This document shows, one piece after another, positions 32,471 to 43,900 of a stretch of DNA of 64,000 nt. How positions within the stretch are numbered: the stretch's first letter is position 1; the number at the start of each line of letters is the position of its first letter. Source of the DNA: Oegoconia quadripuncta (taxonomy: Eukaryota; Arthropoda; Insecta; Lepidoptera; Autostichidae); NCBI GenBank assembly GCA_949316235.1, contig OX438745.1:9925001-9989000 (forward strand), in the 5' to 3' direction. Below the pieces are notes generated by a model. The model worked only from the letters and a program-made list of their open reading frames with translations. It did no database searches and was not told the DNA's origin. A program made the position numbers and the translations under genes.

Positions 32471-32557
32471 GCAGTTACGTATGTATGTGTACGTATGTAT
32501 AGTGAGATATACGTCATCACTGGTAACATACATTGATACAGGCTCTGCAGGTTAAAT

Positions 32558-32825
32558 TTACAAATCAAATCAAATCAAAATATTTTATTTCATAGGATAC
32601 AATTATCATTTGAAAACGTCCCCATTAATATTACATTTAAATTTACTGCTCATTCACAAAGCTGATTCCCCAGAGAAGAACGAGCAAGAACCTCTAGGGC
32701 TGCTCTTTTAAACAGATTATGGATTACAATTTGTGATTTGATAACTATATGAATAATACGACAACTATGTCCATGCTTGCTTATCATTCAAATAGTCAAT
32801 GATTTTATAACAGCCTTTAATAAAA
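32558..32825 (-). mobile_element. 3' UTR of LINE family J
   Basis: Close to the 9945-10420 copy (tactgctcattcacaaagct, agagaagaacgagcaagaac). Only the UTR and the last few codons remain. Confidence 0.65.
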
Positions 32826-33102
32826 TCACTGAGCCACTACAGTCAGGCCCATCTTTAAATAAAACCTGGCTGTGGCCGAGGTAGCGAGGTAGTGGTGGAT
32901 AATGAGAAAGATCTCGTATCGGTCGCTGAGCTAAACAAGTGAAGGTACTGTAGTGCTGTAGTGTAGCCTTCGTATTTTATTAACCGACTTCATGTGCGTA
33001 GAAAGTAAAATCATAATTTTGATGTAGGCATCTCACATTGCAATTAGCAGATAAAAAGGTGCGAATATTTTTTTAAGTCATAATCGCAGTAATGTTACGT
33101 GG
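32826..33102. other. Unassigned sequence
   Basis: No gene or recognised repeat was found. Confidence 0.4.
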
Positions 33103-33670
33103 AGAGAGAAATGTTCTTTTGTTTGGACAGCTGATTCGAGAAGTCCATTTAATTTGCTAATTCATTACCAACGTCATTCATTATTGTAGATTTATTTTTG
33201 CGTTAGCAAATAATAAATTTACCCCTTTTCCATCTCCACTTGTTTCAATTACCCCTAATCTTATGGGGTTAGCGTTAACTTACCCCGACTTGACCTGTAG
33301 AGAGAGAATTGTTCTTTTGTTTGGACAGCTGATTCGAGAAGTCAATTTAATTTGCTAATTCATTACCAACGTCATTCATTAATGTAGATTTATTTTTGCT
33401 TTAGTGAATAATAAATTTTGCCCTTTTCCATCTCCACTTGTTTCAACTACCCCTGATCTTATGGGGTTATTGTTAACTTACCCCGACTTGACCCGTAGAG
33501 AGAGAAATATTCTTTTGTTTGCACAGCTGATTCGAGAAGTCCATTTAATTTGCTAATTCATTACCAACGTCATTAATTATTGTAGATTTATTTTTCATTT
33601 CCATCTCCACTTGTTTCAACTACCCCTGATTTTATGGGGTTAGTGTTAACTTACCCCGATTTGACCTGTT
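33103..33670. repeat. Tandem repeat, 198-bp period, about 2.9 copies
   Basis: Copies begin at 33103, 33301 and 33499 with agagagaa. Each holds gacagctgattcgagaagtc, tttgctaattcattaccaac, catctccacttgtttcaa and ttaacttaccccga. The third copy has an internal deletion of about 25 bp. The copies differ at a few positions, so the array is not brand new. Confidence 0.85.
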
Positions 33671-33920
33671 TCAACAGCCCCGATCCCGATCTTCCCTGAT
33701 CTAACCTACATGATCAGGGATAGTTGAAATACGTGGTATTGCGAATGTAGGTAATTTATTTATTACTCATCCCCATCTTCCCCGATAAATGAGATCGGAG
33801 GGAGAGCTGACACTAATCTGATCATATTCTATTACCGAGGAATCTGATTATGTGATTAAAGATAATTGAACCAAGTGGAGTTGCGAACGGAGGCCATTTA
33901 TTTACTACTCATCGGTCGTA
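33671..33920. repeat. Diverged direct duplication, offset about 145 bp
   Basis: gatagttgaaatacgtggta ... tttattactcatc (33718-33769) recurs as gataattgaaccaagtggag ... tttactactcatc (33863-33914). It adjoins the 198-bp array and may be an older part of it. Confidence 0.55.
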
Positions 33921-34299
33921 CAAGTACCCTAGATGAATTGAGAAAAAAAATCCAATTTTTGCGCGGCTATTTTCACTAATGTTTTTTTTTATATTCAAAT
34001 TTAGAACAACTCTACCTACTCTAAGAACAACTCTACCGCATTCACAGTACCTATTATGAAACTCTTTCGCCTTCCGCTCTTCAAACCTATATCGCAGAAG
34101 GTTTAACTATATGTCAAGTTCGCATTACCGGTAGTCACAACGCGACTTAGTCCGTCTACGCAAATGGTCATCGGTTTTAAAGCCTTCATAATTTTAAATG
34201 TTTTCTTTCTTTCATAATATGTCACGGCGAAGAACCAGCTTTAATTAAATATCTTAGACAAGTCCCTACAATCTAATCAAACTGTTTAACCGTTGGTCT
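33921..34299. other. Unassigned sequence
   Basis: No gene or recognised repeat was found. Confidence 0.4.
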
Positions 34300-34525
34300 T
34301 TGGTTGGTGGTAGGGCATTTTAAATGTCCGCCTGGCTAGCTACCACCATCTTATCTAAATCTGCCGCCAAGCAGCAATGTTAATAGCATTGTTGTGTTCC
34401 GGTTGTCAGAGATAAAATAGCGAGTCACCCAAATGTGTTGGGGTTTCCGGGTCAGTACGCTTCCACCTTCACTTAACATCAGGTGTGATTGAGGTCAAGT
34501 ACGAACTCGTCGTGCATAAAAAAAA
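34300..34525 (+). repeat. SINE A, 5'-truncated
   Basis: Starts at the ggttggtggtagggcatttt body and ends in an A tail (34518-34526). The tRNA-like head is missing and ggcctcat is deleted near the 3' end. Confidence 0.8.
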
Positions 34526-35544
34526 CCTTGCCTCGTTGGTCAAACGCTGTTGACAAAAGTTGAACAAGTTTTATGGGGAAGAGAATTTTGTAATAAGTTT
34601 GATGCATATGTCTGCGTGTTAGTCTGTAGCAATGTAGGTCCAAACGGCTAAACTGATTTAAAAATGGTTTATTTCCGAAAGCTGGTATTTGCGAGATAAT
34701 TCCAAGTCATGTTTGAATTAAGCCAAGAGAATGCTTATATCATCCAGATAAATAAATAATAAATAAAAATCTATAATGTCTAAGCTAAACATCGTGCGGT
34801 TCAGCCGTTTTAGATTTACAGTGCCACAGACAAACACGTAGACTTCTTTTTGTATTGAGGATTAAAAAATGATTTCAGGCGACGAGTATGGAAAAATGGT
34901 GTTTCTCTGCTTCGGCACGTTGCATAGTGGATCCTGATTATTTTCAGGGAGAGCTTAAAAACACTGACTGTCAGGTGGCTTCTAATATGACTCAAATCTG
35001 TACCCTCGTGTTGGATTATGGCCCATATCATCTTCCAGTGAAATGAAGTTGTGCGCCCCAACACTGGGTACGTTAAGGATGATGATGATAAAATAGGGCC
35101 GAACAAACCTCAAAGTCGTAACGCACAAAACGCGTCCCACTGTAAACGACTGTAAACGACTGTAAACGACTCTCTCAATCAGGGAGAGGAGGCTGTGCCC
35201 AACAGCGGGGACGTGTAGTTAGTACTATGTTAATTCTGTGGTGTAAGGCTATTGATGATGAGATCTATCTTACTCTAACATATCCACAGTGAGTGAGTGG
35301 TTAAAAAAATCCTGTTCATTATAATCAGGGCGTCGAACGTTTACTTCCAACAAGCCAGACGGTGCGACGCCAGACAGTGTACTCTGACGTAATCTCGCCA
35401 AATAACGATCAAGAAGTCTATATGGTATATGTACATGTACAAGTCGGAATTTACAATGTGTACAGTTTTGAGAGGAAAGAAAAAAGTAATAAGTAAGAGT
35501 AGGTAATTCTCTGTTTAAATACTTCTACCACGTTTTGAACTAAG
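34526..35544. repeat. Repeat H copy and unassigned flanks
   Basis: 34920-35200 shares blocks with 28740-28960 (aacactgactgtca, gaggaggctgtgcccaacag). Within it, tgtaaacgac is repeated three times in tandem (about 35141-35170). The rest has no recognised feature. Confidence 0.4.
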
Positions 35545-35870
35545 TCAAAGTCAAAAATGCTTTATTTTGTAGGTGCCCAGAGTACACTTAAAATAGTCAA
35601 TTTTACATTTTTTAAGCTACTGCTTGTTCAAAATGTAATTTTTCCCTGAGAAGAACAAGCAAGAAACTCGAAGAGTTGCTCTTTTAAAATCAGGCTTTGA
35701 TTTTACATAAAGGTTTTTATATTACGAAAAGATTTTTATATTTCATTATTAATTGTGAAATAGCCTGGCATGCGAACGATCTGATTATATCCAGGGACGA
35801 TTATCATCTAAATAGTCTGATATTTTATAATATGCTTTGTTATTAAGTTTCTGTTTTATAGTACTACATT
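35545..35870 (-). mobile_element. 3' end of a jockey-like LINE
   Basis: tcaaaaatgctttattttgt, then gagaagaacaagcaagaaac and the attattaagtttctgttttat region show the same organisation as family J, with a diverged sequence also found at 61372-61560. Confidence 0.55.
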
Positions 35871-35902
35871 AACGATTTGTAATTAGGATAATAGGTGTAA
35901 GG

Positions 35903-36120
35903 GAAAGGCATATGGCTCGAAGAACTGATGGCCAGTGGGGTATTGAAGTTCTCGAGTGGAGACCACGCACCGACAAGCGCAGCTTAGGACGTCCACTTAC
36001 AACGTGGACAGACGACCTGTAGCGGGAAATCGCTGGATATTTTCGCTTTCAACTGGTTACTTTGGAATTCTGTGGGGGAGGTCTATGTTCACCTGTGGCT
36101 GATATGCTGATAATGACGTG
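35903..36120 (+). mobile_element. Decayed LINE reverse transcriptase C-terminus
   Basis: The frame reads RRTDGQWGIEVLEWRPRTDK, RSLGRPLTTWTDDL and a stop, the conserved C-terminal motif of the 905-1140 and 12955-13330 family. It ends at ggctgatatgctgataatga and lacks the rest of the polymerase. Confidence 0.7.
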
Positions 36121-36229
36121 TTATGATAGTTGAATATATATATTAAATAATGTTTAATTTTATCTATAAAAAAAAAAAAAAAACTGTTATATTTAGTTAT
36201 GTGGATGGATTTGCACAACTACTACAACT

Positions 36230-36450
36230 TTCCGCATCGCGTCGTAGTCTCTTGATGTTGGGCTCCTCTGAAAACCAGCGCTGTAACAATTGCTACAGCA
36301 TATGCTGAGATGGAGTCAATTTTTGACATGACACTGCACTCACCGCATTTCAAAATCTGTTTCTGTATATTGTGATAATTTTCTTGTGTTTATTAATATT
36401 GCTGTTGCTATAGTGTGGTGTCAAATAAATATATCTATGTCTATATTTAT
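36230..36450 (+). mobile_element. LINE 3' UTR, uninterrupted copy
   Basis: gggctcctctgaaaaccagc, gctgagatggagtcaatttt, tatagtgtggtgtcaaataa. It gives the intact order that the Helitron-like element breaks at 31641. Confidence 0.6.
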
Positions 36451-36784
36451 AGTTTGATAAGAAAAACCCGAGGCTTTTAGCGACTATAAGCATATTCTAT
36501 CGAAGTAATAGGCTTGATGCTGTGAAAACAAAAAAAATATCGACAGGAATTAAATGCGATTGGAAAGAGAGTTAAATATAATATTTTTTTTTACCGCAAA
36601 CAGTGCGAACAGAAAATTTGCTTTAATAAATAACTTTATTGGGGAAAAATGGGGCTACAAAATAAACTACAAGGAAATGACCATTTCGGTAAATTGATCT
36701 AACAAATCAATTTATATGTACCTAATGTTTACAATAACAAAGCAAGCAATTAAAACTAAATTGAAACTAAAGGAGTAAACGTCA
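36451..36784. other. Unassigned AT-rich sequence
   Basis: No gene or recognised repeat was found. Confidence 0.4.
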
Positions 36785-37255
36785 CCCAGACCTCGCTTTT
36801 GGAACATAGACCCTGACTTTAGTTAAAAGTAGCCCCAACATCCATCCGTAACATCCACTGTAAAAATGTTATCTAGTAAATAGATGTTTTTTTTTATTAA
36901 TTTGTAAAGCCTACTTAGGTGTGATAGTTTTACTTTTAACTTGCAATGCAATACAATACAAAAATACAATACAATATAAAATTTCGCTCAGAGGCTAAGT
37001 CTGGCTGTCCAAAGAGGAAACGCACTTAGCCTCTTAGGCACCCTTCCGTTTCAGCAAGATCTGGGACAAATTTTTTATTTGTAAATGTGTGTTTTACATA
37101 TTTATTATTTTTTAATTTGTAAATGTGTATTTACTATTTAGTTTTTGTAAATATGTACAAAATTCTTTGTGTAATTATGGTATAAAGTATCGTTGTAATT
37201 AAAAAAAAATATAAATACACTTTATTGCACAATAGAAAAAAAAAAACATAGTACT
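36785..37255 (-). repeat. Repeat E interrupted by a LINE insertion
   Basis: 36785-36980 and 37209-37255 together equal the 5100-5316 repeat in reverse orientation. The interruption (36981-37208) is a 5'-truncated LINE. Confidence 0.7.
36981..37208 (+). mobile_element. 5'-truncated LINE insertion with poly-A and target duplication
   Basis: The frame reads LAVQRGNALSLLGTLPF-like in part (ctgtccaaagaggaaacgca ... cttaggcacccttccgtttc), a C-terminus seen in several lepidopteran LINEs. It ends in a 9-base A-run and is flanked by atataaa at 36974-36980 and 37209-37215. This is the hallmark of target-primed reverse transcription. Confidence 0.65.
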
Positions 37256-37436
37256 GTCATGAATTTTTCACTTTTTCCAAAATAACCGTTTAGCTGGCGC
37301 CGTTTAGGGGTGGAGATACTTGACTTTAATAAGAATTATCACTTTAAAGCTTATTTTTTCACAAATGGATGCCTGAATCGAAAAACTGTACAAGATAACT
37401 TATTTTTAAGTAACCTTTTTAACCTTATGTGTATTA

Positions 37437-37742
37437 TGTGTAAACAACATTGGGTTTACGAATCGGAGGTTGCGGGTTCGATCCTCAGCGGGTTACATGT
37501 TTAAGTACTCGGTTTGGTTGATGGTAGGGCATTTTAAACGTCCTAGCTAGCTACCAAGCGCCTAGCGCTTCGCTTATGTCTAGCGCCAAGCAGCAATGTT
37601 AATAGCGTTGTTGTGTTCCGGTTGTCAGAGATAAGATAGCCAGTCCCCGAATTGGGGTTTCCGGGTCAGTACGCTTCCACCTTCGACCTCATCTTCACTT
37701 AACATCAGGTATGATTGAGGTCAAGTACTAACCCATTGTGCA
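37437..37742 (+). repeat. SINE A, head partly lost, variant body
   Basis: B box ggttcgatcctc is present. The ccaccatcttatctaaatct segment is replaced by a CpG-bearing agcgcctagcgcttcgct segment, unlike all other copies. It ends at cattgtgcataattttt with no A tail. Confidence 0.75.
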
Positions 37743-37744
37743 TA

Positions 37745-37915
37745 ATTTTTTTTTACCAATTTGTCGGCGTGATAATAAGTATAGTATACCCATACTAGAT
37801 TATAGCTTTCTAGTAGTAAGAACCTCTGACCTAAGCCAAGGACAGACATACAGATGGACAAGGCGAGACTTTGAGGGTTTCTTGTTGATTACGGAACGTA
37901 AAAATTTGGACAGTA
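37745..37915 (+). repeat. Repeat I
   Basis: Same blocks as 29395-29590 (accaatttgtcggcgtgata, tatagtatacccatactaga, ctttctagtagtaag). It directly follows SINE A. Confidence 0.55.
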
Positions 37916-39108
37916 AATTGCAATTGTGTTAGGATTGTAATTTTTCTTTTATGAGGCTTTGTCATAAATCGTTTATGCCGCTCAAATTGTGACTTGTATT
38001 TGCAATTGCACATGAATACAAGAAAAATTGGGTTTATAAAGCACATCACGTCATTATCTCGACCGTGGAAACGAGCTGAGTGATCGCCACCACTGTATCA
38101 TTATGAAAATTAATGATTCATGCATAATGATTATTCGTCAATGAATAAAGTATTGCGTAACAATCAGACAGGTTCCGTTTTTAAATCAACTTTAGTCTGC
38201 CGTTCTGTTCGAATTATGAATTCAAAAAATTTTATAATTTCGGTGCACCTGGGGAGTTATGCAATTTTAGAAACCATCACATAAATATTAATTTGCGTAG
38301 AAAATGGCTGATGTATCGGATCATTCACAAGTCGGCTGACCAATGAAACGTCTCCTAGGGTACTTGAACTGCATAGCATAAACCTGTGCTGGCATAGCCT
38401 TAGGAAAATGCTAGACTTGACAAAATTAATGTTAATGTTTAAATAATTTAATTTTAAAATGTTCATTCATTGTTATAGGATAGACAAATTATCATGGATG
38501 GATAGAATTTATTCAATGAACTCTACTGCTTTTTAATATGGTTCAAACAGGTGAAACTTTGTTCAAAGTACAGATTTGTCAGAAAAACATTTACATGTAA
38601 ATCTGAAAATAGTATACCAATAAAAATTCCATAAAGTATTATCTGTTACATTTTCTATAAGCCCAGTGCGCCTAACTGATTCTTTATATTTTTATACGCT
38701 ATAAAATTATTATATTGCAAGGCAATTGTACAGCAATAAATATTTTCTGACATAACATCCTTGTCTAATAATAAGTACATAATTATAAACTTGTAAAGAG
38801 TCATTCCATATAATTTATAAGCAAACTAAAATAAAAATAGTAGAAAGTTATCTAATTTTAAAACTCAAAAACGTTCACGCACCACAGAAATTTGGTGACT
38901 ACGTCACTTCACTTCTACTTTTTTCTTATTTGCAAAGTAAATAACACAAGCAATTTTCAGTTATGATTACATCTAAACAAACTCTATTTTCTTATGAATA
39001 CAGACCAATTAAAAGTTGAGTAGCGCCTCTAATATTTTCAAAGTGCTACATTCGTAGCGCGTACGCACATTTTGGCGGGAACACACTAGCAGCAGTGGGG
39101 GTACGCGG
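37916..39108. other. Intergenic sequence upstream of the Osiris gene
   Basis: AT-rich and largely free of the dispersed repeats that crowd the sequence to the left. No gene was found. Cis-regulatory DNA of the Osiris gene may lie here, but nothing specific can be pointed to. Confidence 0.4.
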
Positions 39109-39150
39109 AATAAAACCGCTTTGACACACTCCCAACTTTACATTTCACTT
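39109..39150 (+). promoter_or_regulatory. Candidate core promoter of the Osiris gene
   Basis: aataaaa (39109-39115) could serve as a TATA-like element. tttcactt (39143-39150) about 33 bp later could be an initiator. They lie 40-80 bp before the start codon at 39187. This is inference from spacing only. Confidence 0.3.
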
Positions 39151-39186
39151 AACACCACTGAAGGAGCGTCCTAGGACAAAAAAAAA

Positions 39187-42100
39187 ATGAAGACCTTCCT
39201 AATAATTTTAGTGAGTGTCGCCGTGGTGAGCTGCAAGCCAGCTGGAAGTGAAGATGACGTCATGGGATCCGTCATCGGGGCAGTGAAGAGTTGTGCTGAG
39301 GAAGATTACTCTTTGTGCCTTAAGGTGTGTTGTGACAGTGATTTTTCAAGTGATACCTTTCTCAAGTTTTATAGGAAGTAAAATTTATCAAGTGACGACA
39401 TTGCAAAGTGTCAGTTGTTACACAAATTAAAAAATAAGTGCAATTTTCTCTCCTACAATTCTTCCGCAGATTAGTTGCTAAATAGTTTGCAGTGCTTACT
39501 TTACTATAAACATGTAAAGTTGATAAAATCTATTATAATTCATTATCAGTCTAGTTGAATAATATCTATTCCCATTAAAAACGTAAACTAGACCTCAGTA
39601 AGTCTATAACTATCGTTCGAAAATTTGACCTACATTACTTTAAGTTTTGATTTCAAGATCCCAGTATGCCCAGTTCTGTCTAAAAATTCTTATTAGGAAC
39701 TTATTAATACCGCAAAATTACTAATTCAAACACTCTTACAGGAAAGAGCACTGAAATACGTCGAAAACATTGCATCGGCCAGGGAAGTAAACATCGCTGA
39801 TGGTATCAGCTTACTTGGCACTGGATCCCCAAGATCAGCTCGTGCTCTCGAGCCACTCTCTGAGGAACCCAGAGCCAGGGAGAGCCAGGTCGAGAACAGA
39901 CTGATTGACGCCGCTGCTGACTTCTTGGAAAACCATATCATCCAATTGCGTGTCCCCAAAGGCACTGTTGATGATGTCAAGAGATCGCTCGAAGAAGGTA
40001 TGTCAATATTACCATGTCTTATTTGATGATTTTATGGCCGTGTAGTTCCTTGCAAAGTAGAATAAGAAGAATCCGTCTCTTCCCGTAGATGTCGTTAAAG
40101 GTGATTTAACGATTGTGAACATAACGGTGAAGAACAGTGATAGACAGTGGTATCATTGGTGTCTTCTGCTTCTTCAATTTCAGAGCTATGCTCTTGTCGG
40201 TGGAGTAATGACCACAATTCTCTACGTCATTGGTGTAGAGCTCGAAAAAATCTGCAATCGTCAAAGCGTCTGCCAATCCTCCCATGAAGTGTGATGCAGA
40301 CTGCTCCATCGGAGAGGCTTATATCCAGTAATGGAGTCTTAAAGGCTGTTGAAGTGATAATTTTATTCTATTTCTGATTGAGGCTGAATAACGTACCAGA
40401 ACTTTCTTTCATTATCGAAATTCTAAAAAGATTTAGATCTTGATTTAAAACACCGACGGACCCGTTATAATTATTGACAATATTTTTATCAGGTTTCTCA
40501 AATTTCAATAAAACTGACTACCTGAAGTATACAGTTTAACAAACTAAGAAACTGGCTATTCGGGTCATCTTGCTGAATCAAGGTTGTTATTTTTATGTAC
40601 CTGTTTTCTAGTGAACCGGGTTAATAAACCAAAAAAATTGCGTATTTCGAATCACTACATAATAAGCTAATATTTTTAGAGTATATTTATGCTATTAAAT
40701 ATTGTTCACTCATACATAATGATCGTTTTCCATAATTTCCTTGTCAGGATGATGGTCGTAATTGTTGTTATTAACTCGATTTGTTTCCGTCCCACGTTCA
40801 TCAACAAACTTCCCAAAAAGCTTGCCGCGTCTTCTCCCAATTACTGTAATAATACGAGTATGTAGTGTACTCCGCTATTATCTAAAATTATATTATCATT
40901 CATTCGTACGGCTCGAGGCATAATTCTTGTAAGCGATCAAATTACTGGTCAGAGATGAATTGGAGAAAGTATACATGATTTAAAACGATCTTAAATCGCG
41001 AATTACTTACAACTAAACTAATTTTGTTACGACTGTAAGAAACTGTTAAATTTTAAATCGCATTACAAAAATCAATAAGCTTGACAACCGGAAAGAATAA
41101 TCCAAACTTTGTCTACAAAGTTAAGCAATATAAGGTCGAATCGAGAAAAGTTATCCGAGCTCGTAAGACTTCATACGAAATTACATAAAATGATTTGTAC
41201 GTATATTTATGGATACCATGTAGGTAAAAATTAAAAAATTCTAGATGTAGGCTACTCAAATTGTGTGACAGATTCATTTCAATTATACAGTCATAGATGA
41301 ACTTCAATGAGTTGCTTCATATTTCGCTATGTAAAGTAAATATTACCATCAATATAATTGACTTGACCGTACTATGACAAAGCAAATTCTTATTGACAAC
41401 TGCAAAAAACCGTATGAATAAGTACTTACTGCAGCTGAAGGCTAAATGTGGACTCGCCGTTGTATTGTACTCTAACATGACATAATAGAGTTCAGACTAT
41501 CGATTGGTTATAAAACGTTATGCCACCAATGGTTATTGTTAGATAATAGCTCTTAAAAAACGTTTTTCACGTTTATTTGTATAACTGGTTTAGCATCTGT
41601 CCGCATATTGAATGGCTTTATCATCTGATAACATCACTCAGAGATTGATGTTAATTTTTCAAATGCTGTGAATATGTCTGTGGGAATACTTAAACTAAAA
41701 AAAATCGTTAATTGACTCTCATTTGAACCGAGATGTTGATGACACGTAAAATTGTCTAAATGCTGCGATATAAATGACTTACGTGGTATTTTACACGATA
41801 AAAAAGTAAAAAGCGAGTGTTATATAAAGCCTTCGTGCTCATTTTTAATTCCACACATAACGCTCTCGCCGAATCATAAATTAAAAAACTTTTCGAGACC
41901 GGTTTAACAGGTACATACTCTGAGAAATTTAAAATAGAAAGTCTTCCATCACGATAGTTATAAAGTCAATTAGGTTATTTAAATATATTATAACTTAGAT
42001 AGGATTCTGCAGACATATCGTATAAAAAATTTTGTACGTCAGAGAAATTATTACGAAACGAGGGAATCCTAGAAATTGTTGGAACGGACATCCGGATTAC

Positions 42101-43174
42101 AGACACATATAACCGTATAAAGACGACACTAGAAATCTTAAAGGCCAAACGGGTTTAACAGGAGTTTCTCTAACCTATTAACAAGGTTGATTATGGTGGA
42201 AAGCGGACAAAGTCTAGTTTTTGCTAGATTTCCATAGTACAAGTGCCGAGTATGTAGGACTACGTAACTAGTTTTGAGTTCCGCTACCACCGGTTACCGT
42301 GATCGAAATCTCGATTGAGAATCGAGTAAAAGTCTTGCTTCAGGCGGATTCTCGTTAACGAAATATGGAAGTAGGCTTGGAGCTTTCGAATTGTAATGTC
42401 CGGTAATCGATACACTTTCTAGATGGGCAAGCTTGTTATGCAAACTGGACGTAACATCATGAATTTCAATGAAAGCGACATCGCTTTAAATTTCAGTGTC
42501 GTTTTGCGAACGTGTCTTTGAATTTGAATAGGGTCTCAGCAGAGCACTTGATGTTTACTGATTATATTCCTTAGACAATGAAGTGTGGAAAACGAAATTC
42601 GGTAAACACTACCACTTTGATTTTAAATTGCTATCAATTAGTTTGATATACTACTAATTTAGAAGTGATTTAGTTTTATATTAAATGCCTATTCTCTTTT
42701 AGAACTGTGCAGTTAAATTGTTCATGATTTCACCGCAGCAATCATATGTTGGTAATCTGAAACTGTTCCATCAACGTTACGTTCAGACGGATTTAGATTT
42801 TCTAATCCACTTACGACTATATTTCTAACATTCACTTTTCCTTCTCATTAGGCCGCGGCAAGAAGAAGAAGCTGAAGCAGCTGATCCCGATCCTGGCTCT
42901 TCTTCAACTTAAGATCCAGTCACTCATCCCGCTGTTCCTTGGAATCATCGCTTTCGCTGCCATCAAGGGTTTGATGCTCGCCAAGGCCGCCCTTGTCGCC
43001 TCCGCGTTGGTTCTTCTCAAGAAGCTTTTGGCTTCGAAACACGAACACGAGAGTTACGAAGTGGTGGCACATCCTCATCACGAGGAGCATTATAGCCACG
43101 GTGGTGGTCACGGAGGATGGGGACGGTCATCTCAAGATGCACAGAACATGGCCTACAGCGCCTACTCCAACTAA
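39187..43174 (+). CDS. Osiris family protein, three coding exons
   Basis: Coding exons are 39187-39324, 39742-39997 and 42852-43174, giving 238 residues. Splice sites fit: aag|gtgtgt donor and cttacag acceptor (phase 0), gaag|gtatgt donor and ctcattag acceptor (phase 1). The protein starts with a hydrophobic signal peptide (residues 1-16), followed by the paired cysteines typical of Osiris proteins (Cys36, Cys44 in SCAEEDYSLCLK). A central DUF1676-type region precedes a basic GRGKKKK (132-138), a long hydrophobic stretch (about 142-191), YEVVAHPHHEEH, a His/Gly-rich tail and AQNMAYSAY near the end. Osiris proteins are insect-specific secretory or endosomal membrane proteins active in cuticle-forming epithelia. 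I cannot say which numbered Osiris it is. Intron 2 (about 2.85 kb) contains a LINE scrap. A second Osiris gene converges on it from 64 kb. Confidence 0.9.
40106..40310 (-). mobile_element. LINE C-terminal scrap in Osiris intron 2
   Basis: The - strand ends in LHRQEHSS in one frame (tgctcttgtcggtggag on +), the same terminus as the LINE at 59444-59683. The 204-base open frame here (67 codons) is otherwise unremarkable. It lies wholly inside the intron and does not touch the splice sites. Confidence 0.4.
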
Positions 43175-43900
43175 TACCTAAGATAGTGTAAGACTGTTGA
43201 GATCCTTGTCCAGGAAGATTAGTCTGCGTTTTGTTATCTTCAGTTAGTCTAGAACGGACCTCAGTGTTATGAGATTTTAATTTATTGTTTAATTTAATAA
43301 TTTATTTAAATTATTTAAACGCATGTTAAAATGATAATTTAATTTGCTAGAACGAGTGAATCTTGTCTTGATTTCCAAAGCATCGCCAGTTTCTGTATTT
43401 ATTATAAATACTTCGTTTTATTTTATTTTTACTCGAAATGTACCTGTTTTAATACTCTTTAATTTTATTTAGTACAAATGACTAATTAAGTTTTTCGGTA
43501 GCTTTAATTTATTTTTTTGTTTACTTTTTATTTTATTCTAGTACCTATATACTTATGTATGTGTTCATCTCTTACTAGTCGTATTGTATAATATTATATA
43601 AAATCTACTCTTTCTATATTATAGATAGTAATTTAATTTACTTATATAACTTTTGTAAATATGCTTCGTATCAAATTATTTACGTAAAATATTTTTGTTT
43701 GCACTTCGTTTGACGTATTATTATATAAAACTATATATTTTATTATATCATATATGTGTAATTTTATGTAGATCTCTTAATAGTAATATTTTTTCTAAGG
43801 TGATGCATCTCTCAAATGTACAAATCTTTGTTTTCATTGTATATCTTCATACTAAAATATAACAAATAAATAATTTAAATTATTATGAACCACCCGATTA
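43175..43900 (+). other. Probable 3' UTR of the Osiris gene
   Basis: AT-rich sequence after the stop codon. Several AATAAA-like signals occur, the clearest being aacaaataaataattt near 43861. The true end cannot be told from sequence alone. Confidence 0.4.

Noticed and set aside
33103..33670. CRISPR-like array
   Set aside because: The repeat units are 198 bp and directly abutting with no unique spacers; this is an ordinary tandem repeat in an insect genome.
42920..43111. Open frames overlapping Osiris exon 3 in other frames and strand
   Set aside because: The spliced Osiris frame explains this sequence; the others are shadows.
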